Part shown: piece by piece, positions 47,990 through 59,714 of the stretch | Position numbering within the stretch: the first letter of the stretch is position 1 | Layout of the letters: each line of letters opens with the position of its first letter | Assembly (NCBI GenBank): GCA_949126835.1 | Contig: OX421500.1 | Location: forward strand, 29,491,991 to 29,555,990 | Length of the DNA: 64,000 nucleotides | Origin: Anisus vortex | Lineage: Eukaryota > Mollusca > Gastropoda > Planorbidae | Direction of reading: 5' to 3' | The notes under the pieces: model-generated | What the model was told of the DNA's origin: nothing | Database searches by the model: none | What the model saw: only the letters and a program-made list of their open reading frames with translations | Position numbers and translations under genes: made by a program

Positions 47990-49030
47990 ATTGAAAAGTA
48001 TTTATCGAAACAATAGTCTAGCCTTGTGTAGTTTCTATATATCTCATCGTGAGTTATTCTGATTTTAAAATTTTCAGACTAATAATTTAATAATGAGATA
48101 ATTGCTGACATCATATCTAGAACCCTTAGTTAGATCAATATTCTACAGTACAATAACCAGCTTATTCATGATATATAACTATCATTTGTTTTTTTTATTT
48201 GTTATACATTTGATTTTGTCATTTTCTTTAATAATATCTTTAGCATTGCTTTGTTTTCAAAGAGATTAATAAATAAAGATAGATAATTTTCCTTTTTATT
48301 ACTTTATACAAGGTTTTCATTTTACGAAGTTAGAAAAAAAGTGTTGTATTCAAAGTACCGTAATTAAAAATTATGTTTAATTAATGTAATCTTTATGTTT
48401 GGTTTAGGCATATTATACAAAAGAAGAAAATAAATTTTATGACAAAATGTTTTATATTTATTATTGAAATTTTAACACATTAGATAATATTACTGCTTTA
48501 GCCGACTGCTCAGTCTGATTTTCATAATTAACGTATGTTTTTTTAAATCATGACTAAAGTTAGTATATAGCTATAATATTATAACGATTACTAGGATATT
48601 TTTTTTTCTATACACAGTAATAACTGATATGACAAGTGAAAAAAATGTGTTTGGTAAAATATTAAAATTGTTCGCAATGTTTTCTATAAACATAAAACAA
48701 TCATTTAAAATATGTAGAATAGTCTTAATGAAGTAAGAATCGGTCATACTTTATATATTACAGACGCTCCTTGTATAAAGAAGATTATTGCAATAAATGC
48801 TCATCCGTGGTCCGAGTCTAGTCTTGCATCTTTATTAATGTTTGTAGATAAAACTATATTTGCTATGACATAAACTAAAAGATATACAAGGGCTTTCCAA
48901 TTAGTGACTTAGTAAATAAGTGATAATATACGAATATTTAACCCTATCTGCGGTATTCGTTCATGTCGTAATTATATCTAATATTATTATATCCTCAGAA
49001 AATCTTATTGTTTTAAAAAGCATTTACTAT
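47990..49030. repeat. Segment paralogous to 7380-8760 (uninterrupted copy)
   Basis: Collinear with the left-hand copy but with one ACAGACGCTCC at about 48761 and no LINE insert. It leads into a receptor relic at 49190, which suggests both copies are old receptor 5' flank. Confidence 0.75.
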
Positions 49031-49189
49031 TGTGATTGTCCTCTTTAAATTAGTTTATAATTACATTTAGACTTAAATTTCGCTTCAGTTTAAAGTAAAT
49101 TTCTTTATTTGTAAAAGCTTTTCTTTAAAAAAGGATGAAAACATTTTTTTTTACATAAAATGACCAGATACATATCCAGAGAAATTAAG

Positions 49190-49294
49190 ATGAATTTATC
49201 CGAAGAATATATTGTAGTTCTTAGTGATGACGTGTATCAATCTTTTGACATTTTCCTAAACATTGTATTATATGTTTCAAACTCAATATTTTAG
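49190..49294 (+). pseudogene. 7TM receptor relic, N-terminus only
   Basis: A 34-residue frame starting MNLSEEYIVVLSDDVYQSFD and ending in TAG just as TM1 begins. The start parallels receptor 1 (MNISEEYIF) and receptor 2 (MNYSKEDLLDV). Nothing resembling TM1-TM7 follows. Too short to be functional. Confidence 0.6.
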
Positions 49295-49534
49295 TACAAA
49301 ACCGTCATTTTTTCAATTTTAGTTGATGTAATTTTGTTATATTTAGCAAAAACTAAGTAACTGTATTTTTGACCAAATATGCCCCCTCCCAATTAGTCCT
49401 ATTTCTCCTTATATGGTATAGATTATCTACAGTTTGCACAATTCTATACTGTTATCGTAATTAGAATGTACTACACTAGTTTTTACAATGATAATTACTT
49501 TTTTTTTAAAGTTATGTTTCGGTGTATTTATGAA

Positions 49535-49743
49535 GGTTCCGTGACAAACGCGCACAAGACAATTGCGCACACGACAAACGCGCACAGACAATTCCGCAAT
49601 GACACAAATGCGCACAGGACAAACGCGAACACCGATAGTTGCGCACATGGACAATGGCGCACACCGACAAATGCGGACACCGACAATCCCGCACAGTAAC
49701 AAATGCGAACGGCTATGTAAGCGCACACCGACAAATGCGCAAA
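49535..49743 (+). repeat. Foldback left arm
   Basis: CpG-rich phrases (GCGCACA, ACAAATGCG, CCGACAA) in a 209 bp tandem-like block. Confidence 0.9.
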
Positions 49744-51410
49744 TAGCAAGTTATGCATCGCCAATTTAAAGATGATAATGGATTTAGTCTTAGTTGGTTT
49801 TCAGCAAAAATACATCATGTTTAAAGCTAACAATATATTAATAATCATAATAAATGTAATAATCATTGTATGCATATTTTTTTTTAAAAACTAACTTTTA
49901 AATGTATAGACTAATAGTATAGTAATAAAATGTTCGTTGTAGTAGTACTGCTACGTCATGATTTTTAAGAGATGTCATTAAAAAATTTTTAATTGGATAT
50001 TTAAGTCTTAATCAGCACTTTAAACCATCGTAGTATGATGGAAGCTCGTAAAATGATTATTAAACAAATAACAGCAGTACTACTACTTAAGCATATAGTT
50101 GAAAATAAGCCGTATACTTATACATTATACTAAAAATAATTGTGTTTTTTTTTAAATAAAAGAAAGAGGAATATTAGTCTTAAAATAAGAGTTGGCATTG
50201 CACTTTTCTAAAGGCAAAGTACGTTTTAAAACATGCATTTATGCAACCGATTTGAAATTTTTTTTATTAGTGATTAACACGTAGTTTTATTCCGACCCCT
50301 CTTTCAACCCGCAGATTTATTAGGTACATAATCTTGGTTATTTATTGTGTAGAAGGAAGTCCTAATTGAATGATGAAATTACTGTTGATATTTTATTACT
50401 ATTACACATAACTTTGCAATTAGGATTTAAACTACCATTAGAACAATACGCAAACTTAAAATTAAAGGTTATTACTACTCTATATGTTATTAAAATTTCC
50501 AGCAATATTCTTTCAGTTAAATTTTTTTTTTATACCTGTTGCTATTAAGCTCTAGTGCTTCCTCATTAATTCTGTAATAGTTAAGTATTAGTATAGTAGA
50601 CTCTAGACAAACACATATGTTTGGGGGGGGGGGGGAATGATTTTTAAGGACTCTTTGCCAATAAGTCAAGACAATGTGAAGAGTTTGTAGCACTATATTT
50701 AAAATTTAATAGCTTTTTATTTGTTATTGAATACTTCTCAAATGTTCAGATGAAAAGTATCAATGAATGCTAGGCCTTTCTGTTTCATCAACAGGATCAT
50801 AATTGGGCATAAAATCTCAAATTAACATTGAATATGAGGGCAAGGTGACTCTATGAAAAAACGGGATCACTTTATGCAATGGGATAATACTGAGCTGTGA
50901 TCCCATTAAAGTATATGTACATGTATTTAATAGGGGAAAGGGATTTACTTTACGAATGATATCCCGTTACACATTAGGATTATAATGAGGTATGTAATCT
51001 CAAAGAAATGTGGAATCATATTCATATGGGGAGGAAAGGGATTTAACCATTGCTGTAATGTTTTCCATGAATGACAGCATATTTTCTGTTTAATTAGGAT
51101 ATGAATGTTTTAGTATTGAATACAATTACAATGTATTATTAGTATTAGTATTATATTAGTATTACTATATTTTATGTAAAGCATGGTTTGCCCAGCTTCA
51201 GTTACTTTTGTATCTTCCACTCTCATAGTGAAAAAATTATTTCGACATTTAATATTTTTTCTGAATTATTTTAAATTCAATTTCTTTTGTTGTCTATTTT
51301 GTTCCTTTTTTTCCTCCATACTTTGCCTTCCTTTCTGGTATTGAAAACTATTTGAACTAAATTATATTTAAACATGTTTTTTTTTGTTTTAATTATAGCT
51401 TCATTGTCAG

Positions 51411-51619
51411 TTTGCGCATTTGTCGGTGTGCGCTTATATAGCCGTTCGCATTTGTCACTGTGGGCGATTGTCGGTGTCCGCATTTGTCGGTGTGCGCCAT
51501 TGTCCGTGTGCGCAACTATCGGTGTTCGCGTTTGTCCTGTGCGCATTTGTGTCATTGCGGGATTGTCTTTGCGCGTTTGTCGTGTGCGCAATTGTCTTGT
51601 GCGCGTTTGTCACGGAACC
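51411..51619 (-). repeat. Foldback right arm
   Basis: Inverted copy of 49535-49743. The frames open here on both strands are by-products of the short-period repeat. Confidence 0.9.
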
Positions 51620-52051
51620 CATCTGCTTACAGAGATTGCAGCGATAGTGTTAAACTATACAAACATGGCATGTGAAACTATTTTATTTTTATTTATCTAT
51701 TTCTACCTTTAAGTTATGCGGGATACTCATGTTTAAAGAACTGTAACAGTTATATTATAGTTTTATTACAAAATGTGTTAACATAAGTTTGTGTGCATGG
51801 CAGTTTCCTTAGGTATTTTTAAATTCATTTTGACTACAATTTCATGATAATGTTTATAATGTTCTTTGTTTGAGCATACAGCACGTTTTCTTTTTTTTTG
51901 TATTCTTCGACATTAACAAACACAATTTATTCAAATTTAATGTTAAGCACATAACCAAAGAAATTAAAAGTTGTGTTTTTAAAATTCAACAATTTATTTG
52001 CTGAAAAGTTGCGATACTATAATTTGACAAAGAAATACATTTTTTTCCTTT
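51620..52051. other. 3' flank of the fibrinogen-domain gene
   Basis: AT-rich. It should hold the 3' UTR and poly(A) site (minus strand), but I cannot choose a site with confidence. Confidence 0.3.
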
Positions 52052-54632
52052 TTAATTGATCTTTCTTATTTTCATTTCCGTTCTAATGGCGGAAGCAGAG
52101 TATCCTGTAATTCCTGACCAAATTATACCTTGGGTGTAAGCAGAACTTCCCCATAGACCGTTAAGATTTGAGGTACCGCAACTATTGTACCACCAAGCTC
52201 CATGATTTGTAACTGCACAATGTGTGTTTTGATTATTATCTTGATCTTTATCAAATGTACTAAATTTCCTCTGATAGTGATTACTAAGACTATCACCAGC
52301 ATTTCCAGAATATCCAGTGACATATAACATGTAACCGTTAGCCTCGCTGTACAAAAAGAATCGTGAATAGTGTGCATAGTATCTGCCTTTCAGATAGTCA
52401 AAGTCAATTCTCAGTTCATATGAACCATTAGTAGAGATACGGTGAATATTTTCATTACCAAGATAAAATTCTCCATTGATGTAATTTCCAAAGCCCTTTT
52501 TATAGCTTTCCCATCCTCTGTAAAAGTTGAGTTTTCCGTTGATTCTTCTCTGGATAACAAGCCATCCACCTCCATCAGTTTCTGTGTCGCACATGACTTC
52601 AAGTCCGCTTGCTAAAGTTACAATGACCTTTGATTGGACATTATTAAAAACGTCCTTACATGACGCAGGTTTAATTGTCGTCATACCGTGATTACTTTTA
52701 CGTCTGTATGATCCTGTGCATTTGAGTTTGATTGCTGTTAATTAAAACACACATTACAGTTAGTTAATGATTGTAGCCTACAACACATACAGTGTCTCAA
52801 TCTATATTATTTTTTATAGATTTAAATTATAGAATACTAGATTGAATGTGTTATTTTTTTCGGAATATGTAATACATACATCATAACATAAACAGTTGAA
52901 ATCGCAATGAACAATAGAAAAATACACAAAACAAGGTAAAGAAATATACACACAACTATTTTTACGAACTATCTTAAGAGAGAAATGTATATTAAAAAAG
53001 TCCTTTACATAAAAAAAGATAAAACAATGCTGATAATTCAGACCAATACAGAAACTAACGCTATCCTGCTTGTGAAAAAAATAAACCGTATTAATTAGAA
53101 CTAAACAGAGGCCTGTGGAAGAGGACATTTCCCAAAAGAGATCGAAATGGATTGACCACACCCTCAGAAAACCGGCATACACTGTCACTCGGCAAGCGCT
53201 CACTTGGAACCCCCAGGGCGAATGGAAAAGAGGTGGGCCGATTAACCCCTGGAGGCGCGATAAGGAAACCGATGTTAAAAGCTAGGGCTAAACCGGTGTC
53301 AGATAGAGAAATTGGCCCACGATCGGGATACATGGAAGACTCTTGTTGGCGGCCTATGTCCCAGGTGGGGCGAAAGGCTTTAGTAAGTAAGTAAAGAAAT
53401 AGAACACTTTTTTTTCAAAATTAAATATCTGCTTTGTTTATTTGTTTCATGTGAAGCTTTAATCGATACGTTTGAAAATCAAGTAACTTTATAATTTATC
53501 AAATAGTTTAAAAAAAAATAAACTAGAAATAAAATTAAGGACATTCTATATTATAATATAGTGAAAACACCAAAACTTCACTTACCATCTCTATTCTTGT
53601 CTAGATTAGAACTGAAATTCTATTGTAGTAATACAATAACAAAATTAGCATTTGCATATAACGCTTCTAGAGAATGATATTTTTTCCCTAATTAAAATAC
53701 TTATCAACAATTCAATTTAAGCATTACGTACTAAGTTTATGTATGTTTAAAAAAATATCTTATTTCCCAACATTATATACATTTAAAATAAGCTTCTAGC
53801 TTATACTTTAAAAACAAATTCTTACATTCCACATGAAATTATGACCTGAAAGGATTTTACATCATTGAAATATGGAAAAATAAAATAATGTAATTCATAT
53901 TGTAAAATTGTAATAGTTCTATGTCTACAATGTTTTAAATTTAATTGAAGAGTTCTGGAAAAGTTTCTACTGCTTTTGGTGCACAATTTTTTTTTTTCGT
54001 TTTTGTGCTGGTCCGTCAAACTGATGTTATATATATACTGAGTAATATCAGATCTTTATTATATCTTAAAAGATCCATGTTTTTTTAAAATGTTTTTACT
54101 GCCAACCCACCACACCGAGATTTAAAATGACGCAAAACAAAGTGTCGTACTACGTCAGTAGGAATGCGACTTTGGATGTCACCCATGAAAATAGCCTGTT
54201 AGATCAATTAAAATAATCCCTTTCGCTAAGCACTAACCTAAAAGTCACCGAAAAACCACCAATGCGTTACAAAGCGAAAATAAAGAAGTATTAGCTATAG
54301 AAAATAATTGATCATTACCCATAGATATAACTAAATAAAACCAAACATGTATAACTTACCTCACTTGATTCCGAATCTATAATTTGCAAAAATAAAGTTG
54401 TACATTTATATTTAGTTAGAATATGAATGTATTTATTTTATATTTTCCTTCTCTAATAAGTCAAATAATATTTCAAAATTATAATCATATTTATTTCATC
54501 AAAGAATATAATAAAATATGTATTTCAGATAAATGAAAATGATAATTTAAATATCTCATTTATCTTACCGGAAACAATAACCTTTAAAAAGCTACATAAT
54601 GTAAAAAATAAAATTAATTTCTTTGGACACAT
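52052..54632 (-). CDS. Secreted fibrinogen-related protein, four exons
   Basis: Exons 54632-54569, 54376-54360, 53619-53586 and 52734-52052 join with consistent phases (1, 0, 1), each donor GTAAG and each acceptor AG, giving 265 residues. Residues 1-21 are a signal peptide (MCPKKLILFF onward). Residues 22-60 are a short acidic-to-basic linker. The fibrinogen C-terminal domain spans about 61-265: C64 and C87 (first disulfide), DGGGWLVIQRR, FYRGWESYKKGFG, GEFYLGNENIH, AGDSL, a calcium-site-like DKDQDN (200-205), and C211/C224 around the WWYNSC-SNLNG pocket. There is no immunoglobulin domain, unlike classic snail FREPs. It is probably a secreted lectin-like recognition or adhesion protein. Only the last exon is long; the micro-exons are predictions. 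Confidence 0.82.
53098..53397 (+). pseudogene. LINE ORF2 3' end within intron 3 of the fibrinogen gene
   Basis: The plus strand reads KRSKWIDHTLRKP, TRQALTWNPQGEWKRGGP and later AAYVPGGAKG, the same C-terminal LINE segment as at 47.4 kb, followed by an AGTAAGTAAGTA tail. It lies antisense to the host gene. Stops interrupt it. Confidence 0.8.
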
Positions 54633-54696
54633 TTCTTTAACGTTTACTATAATGCCTAAAGAATGAAACATTATGACATTCTAAAGTAAATTGGAT

Positions 54697-54705
54697 GTTT
54701 ATATA
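54697..54705 (-). promoter_or_regulatory. TATA-like box of the fibrinogen-domain gene
   Basis: TATATAAAC on the minus strand about 65-70 bases upstream of the signal-peptide ATG (54632), a plausible distance for a short 5' UTR. Confidence 0.4.
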
Positions 54706-54709
54706 TCTA

Positions 54710-55220
54710 GTTCTGCAGTGTCGTCCTAGTCGTAGAATTTATCTTTATTACAGGCCCAATAAATTATATTATTGGTGCAAGTGGAATTGAATGAGAACTA
54801 CGTTTGTCTTGTTTGTTTTGGATAAACATAACCACTATATTTTATTACATGTATTACCTCAGATACCGCTATGTAAAGTTTGCAAAAGTTTGTTTCAATT
54901 ATTTACCAGGGTTTCACAATTCTTTACTTTAGTTGTTTTTATACAATTGCCCTTTGAATAGGTATTAAGAAAATAAGAAATACATTTATTTTAAACGGTT
55001 AAGAATTAAATTATATACTTATTGAATTATGGTACTGCATTTGCAGAGCCGCAGTATACCGCATTGAATCGGCCCTTTTAAATACATTGTTTATACATTT
55101 GTTTAAGCAGTGTATTTCTCTACTTTCATACTATTTATTAATAGTTGGAAATATATGGCCCATGGGCCACGTGCGACCCGTCAACTGATCTTACTTTATT
55201 ACAAGAATATGGTTAAAATG
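54710..55220. other. Gene-free stretch upstream of the fibrinogen gene
   Basis: AT-rich. A TGGCCCATGGGCCACGTG word near 55157 resembles hAT subterminal sequence, but no terminal repeat pair is visible. Confidence 0.3.
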
Positions 55221-55224
55221 GTTT

Positions 55225-55385
55225 GGTGACATTTCATCCCGTGACATTTCATCCCGTGACAGTTACTCCTTGACACTTAACCCCACGACAGATAATCGCA
55301 TTTTCACTTGGTCCCGCGACACTTAATCCCTCCCTTCCCGCGAGATAGTCCCATTAACACTTAATCCCTCCTGCGACATGTACAC
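55225..55385. repeat. TTAAGTGTC-motif repeat, third locus
   Basis: Inverted relative to 31616-31762 (GACACTTAATCCCTCCC, CCCGTGACATTTCATCCC). Same phrase order over about 145 bp. Confidence 0.75.
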
Positions 55386-56549
55386 TAAGAAAAAATAAAA
55401 CAAATGTTTGTCAATATGGTAAAATAATATGTGTAAACATAAAAGTTCAATAAAATTGCATACTTGCTTTTAATAACCTGTTAATAAGGTATTACTTGTT
55501 GCTGCAAACAAAGTGGGAAACAATATAAATATTTGCAGCTCGCTCAAGGTTAATTTGGTCATACGAGCAAAATGTTAAATATCTCGACATTTACAATGAA
55601 GAGAGGATACAATTGTAAAAATTAATTATTATTTTTTTCCAATAGAACAGTAATTAGTAGGAATGTAAGATCCCTAATGCAATATGCAACACACACAAGC
55701 ATATAATATGTTACTACTTTCTAATAAGACCAATAAAATCGAGATTGCTCACGCGCGCAGACTAGGATACGTCTACTAGGCTAGCGTTAAATACTGCCAG
55801 GTCTTCGTTTGTACTGTTAGCGATAATTTTTCTCCAACTCTAAACCTTCCTCTCAGTCTCTTTTCGTTCGTAAATTTGAAACACTGTCTGTAACATGATA
55901 AAAAAAAATGTTCTCATTTTATGCTCGTAACATGAATCGTTCGTAAACCGAGACATTTGTAGACTATATTTATGTATTATATATATATAGTATTATAAAT
56001 GTTTTTAAATTGCTTACCAGGCATTTGTTTATGGGTTTTAGTGTCAAAAACTAGTAACAGCATGACGTAAGGTCGTATTTTCTGTCTCACTTGTTCCATC
56101 ATATCTAGCCACAGCTGTAATTCACATATTTTGAGAAAAAGGAAACAAAAACATTGATACTTGACTCGCCAACTATAAAACTTTATTATATATGACTTAA
56201 AAAAACATGTATTTACCTGTGTCTGAAAAATCATTTGTAAACAACATACAAGCTATAAACATAAGAATGAGTTCACACCTTTATAACAGCTGGTGAGATA
56301 ACAGGTAAATGTATTGATTATGTAACTATTAATGTATTGTATTCATTTGATTTTCGCGTCTTTACATTTCTACATATTTCAGTATTGTTTGAGTGAGTAC
56401 ATATTAAGGGTTGTTTGTTTACCTTTGAAATAATGATGACATGTTGTGTAATTTATATAATATTCGCTTTAAAGATCAAGTTTTAATTTATAGAGACTTT
56501 ATAGGTTGCCCTGTAGAAATTAAAGGTTCTACTTGACATTTAACTCTTG
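55386..56549. other. Gene-free stretch
   Basis: AT-rich, nothing recognised. Confidence 0.35.
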
Positions 56550-56965
56550 TGTAATGGTTCGGTATATCCAGATGATTGTATAGTCTTTAAAACATTAATA
56601 CGATGGCATTCTTGGTGCTTCTTCATGACTTTCTTTTTATTAGCAAATGTATGGGGGTCAAAGCTTGTGTGCATATCGTTCAATGAACTTACAAGAATAA
56701 TTTTCTCCAAACATTTCTTAATCACAGATGTTGGAGCGAAAGGACGTAGGTCAGTGTTGAAATCTACTTTGGCTTCTTTGGTACGAGTATATTCTTCACA
56801 ATGGTAGGTATCGTTTAAGTTTCCAACAATTTATTAAAAATGATGCCAAAAAATAAATAAAAATAAAACAACGCTTTTCCGCACAAAGATATGATAGTCG
56901 TCCTCTTATTATGTCTGGTCCTGACGCTTTGGTTCTGTTTACTTTATTAAACAGTGACGTCACAA
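56550..56965 (-). pseudogene. Reverse transcriptase debris (third LINE type)
   Basis: Minus-strand frames give NKVNRTKASGPDIIRGRLS, ILVPKKPK, RPFAPTSVIKKCLEKIILV and FDPHTFANKKK. This matches the KASGPDGI...VPKK...DYRPVALTSVxMKxxEKxxL...DPxQFAY finger region of jockey/CR1-like RTs, in correct order. There is no palm. Stops and shifts are present. Confidence 0.65.
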
Positions 56966-57382
56966 TATGTTGACTGAAACAATATTATTATCCTATACTA
57001 TAATACGAGTTAAAATTGTATGCATATATTTATGTGTATATATGTCTGGAAATTTTCTTCAAAAGCGCTCTAACGATAATCTTCATGTTTTAATGCACGA
57101 CTTGTTTCACCTAAAAAAAAAACTACAGCTTTTCGGCTCCACAAATAAAAATCGAAAATGAACGTTAGACAAAAATACACATTAGATTTATCGTAGATAA
57201 TTCATTTTGGCCCTAAAAACATGCCATTGCTCGACCCTCATGTAGCGCGCTTTCAAGTTGTGACGTTTCGGAAATACCCGTACAGCAACAGAAAGAGGTT
57301 TAATTTATTGTTTAGACTACTGTTGCGCACCGGCACCGATAACAGATATAATTTAAAGCAAGACCAAGTGTAATTTATGTAA
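56966..57382. other. Gene-free stretch
   Basis: Nothing recognised. Confidence 0.3.
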
Positions 57383-57385
57383 TGC

Positions 57386-57460
57386 AGGGGTGTGCAAACT
57401 AAAGCCAGTGCGTGACACGCGGGCTGACATAAAATATTATGCGGCCCTCAAGGTTTATTT
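57386..57460. mobile_element. hAT-like left end fragment
   Basis: CAGGGGTGTGCAAACTAAAG followed by CGGGCTGACA and GCGGCCCTCAAGG resembles the left end of Charlie-type hAT elements. The opposite end was not found. Confidence 0.4.
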
Positions 57461-57664
57461 AGATAATATAACGTCTTCAATGTATTTAAGAAAATTAAAA
57501 CAAATGAATTATTTACGTATTAATTAATAGTGAGATAATAGTTTGCTGTTTAAATAATAACAGAATTAGATGAGGTTTCAGCAAACTATAGGCCTATATT
57601 TAACTTTCTTTTATCTAACATTGTTTGGAAAAAAAAATGTAAAAAAAAATAAAAACTCCATAAC

Positions 57665-57868
57665 TGTGTATAGGCTAGTATACACTGTAGTAGTATGCAC
57701 TACACTGTATATATTATACACGGCAGTAGTAGACCTATACACTACGCTGTATATGTATACACTGTAGTAGTATACACTAAATTGTATATATTATACACTA
57801 TACACTGTAGTAGTACACACTATACTGTATATAGTATACACATACACTGTATTAGTATATACTTTTTT
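57665..57868. repeat. Palindrome-rich tandem block
   Basis: Repeated TATACACTGTAGTAGTATAC and CACTATACTGTATATAGTA words on a period of about 40-60 bp with self-complementary halves. Confidence 0.75.
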
Positions 57869-59183
57869 AAATAAAATAGGCCTACACATGTTTACGAATG
57901 TTTTAATAAATATATTTATGATGTGCTTATATAGGCCTAACAAAGTAAGATATATTAGAATAGGTTAACATTGTGTATTCGTAATGTGGTAAACTAGAAA
58001 AGATGTATCAATCTATTCGTATTTTCCTTATAACAATAGTCAGAAGTGTAATATACTGTTAGTTTTATTTAGGGGGGGGGGGGGGGGGAATTACACAAAT
58101 CATCTAACGTATATTATAATCTTTTCATTTGCAGCCTTTTAATTATTAACCTAATTTCACCTTTAATTATTTTAGTTTTTAACTGGCGTAATGCTCAAAA
58201 TAAAAATAAAAAAGTAAAATGTTTATTATACCATTGTTTTAATTAATCGATATTATATTTTGCCGCCATAGTTTATTTTAAATAGTAACACACGTGGAGG
58301 ATATTAGCTCAGATAAGGTTTACACCAAACTATATATTATTACTTTTTTGTCAAACAATGTTTGGAATAATACATTGAAAACATTGACAATAATAAATAA
58401 ATACTATTTTGTATGAGATATTTTTTTTACAAGTGATTTACAAACTATACTTATGATTTATATATGTGTCCAAGTAAGAAATATTAGACTGTTAAGAAGT
58501 CAATATGAAATCTGGTAAACTAGTTAAAATGTATTACATCTATTCATAGATCTTTTTAATTTATATCAAACACACTTGCCCGACGTAACTCATTGTTAAC
58601 TTGAATGGGGTGAAGGATGGAGTTAAAAAAATTGACATAATTTTATAAGAGTGGTCACTAGAAAGTTACACATTTGTAAAAGTAGGGGAAGGGGTAAGAA
58701 CTAAAAATTGTAAGGTAATTCACGATATTTTACATTTAAACGTTTTATTTTCAGTCTTTTAAATATATAACATAATGACATAAATGACATATATTTATGT
58801 TGGATTATAAACTGACAACTCTAGCCTACATGTTTTTTTAGGGTTTGAAATGAGATTAAGTTGTTCTCTTTTTTTTTTTTTGGGGGGGGGGGGGGCAAAA
58901 TCTAGATATTAGACTACACAAATAAAAATCTGCTTCGACTGTTAGAATTGAAAGCCTGTGTAGTAGAAAAAAGAAAAAGACATTAATTTATTGATCTGGT
59001 AAAGACGTATTTTTTAAATGTATGCACTGTTGTTTTACATAGGCCTACGCAATATGTTAAGGTACAAGCGCCTGCTCTTTATTACCGATCGAATGATCGG
59101 TCACCTGGTACTATATATGTATACAAGGTAATTCCCCGGCGCAGCGGTGAAAAAAATAAATAGGCCTATATAGGCTAATCTAG
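57869..59183. other. Gene-free stretch with long G runs
   Basis: G runs near 58072-58088 and 58881-58895. Nothing else recognised. Confidence 0.4.
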
Positions 59184-59528
59184 TGTTACGACCACAATCA
59201 TCTTGTGGTCAGAGCCGTGTAAATGTTGTTAATAATTATCGTTAGTCCTAGGGTAGACTTTGGTTAATATTATTTATTTTTTAGTATTACACGAACTCTC
59301 ATTATTGTCAAACTCAGGATTTGCGTTATAACAGTTCCTGTCCTTGACGTTGTAGTTGTAAATAAATTACATATTATTGTAATGTAAAGTAGAATAGTTA
59401 CTGGACAAGGAAGCTTCAGTGTAAATGATTCAATCAATAAGATATTTCAATTCAGGCAATAATTCCGATATTTGCAAGTATTTACAATATGAAGATTATG
59501 TACAGTAATAATAAAATAGTGCCAACTC
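59184..59528. repeat. LTR-like dispersed repeat, copy B
   Basis: TGTTACGACCACAATCATCT start with the same TTGTGGTC hairpin partner; collinear with copy A at 30190. Confidence 0.55.
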
Positions 59529-59714
59529 AAAATTCGTCACAGAATGAAATTCGTTCTACGCTCTATCGTCGTTCTGATGACAGAAGCAAATATATACTAT
59601 TATTTGTCATATTCAGTATAAATACATCAAACGTAACAAAAGTTTTAATAATTCATTCAATACAATAAAAATGAAAACAAATGATTGAACAAGACTTGTT
59701 TTAACCATTATGAA

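Larger units (their letters stand above)
49535..51619. mobile_element. Foldback-like structure with 209 bp inverted arms
   Basis: The left arm is 49535-49743 and the right arm 51411-51619, its reverse complement, with about 7 mismatches by hand count and equal length. Both arms consist of degenerate 15-17 bp phrases such as GACAAATGCGCACACC. The outer ends are GGTTCCGTGACAAACGCG and its inverse. The 1667 bp centre is AT-rich with no coding motif. No target duplication is visible. Long arms built of short tandem repeats are the hallmark of foldback elements; class membership is an inference. Confidence 0.7.

Noticed and set aside
49427..49769. Cys/Val-rich and Thr-rich open frames on both strands
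   Set aside because: Several frames are open at once over a short-period repeat (foldback arm). The same applies at 51277-51712.
56954..56961. Single TGACGTCA outside the array
   Set aside because: A lone copy within RT debris without a TATA box; chance is a sufficient explanation.
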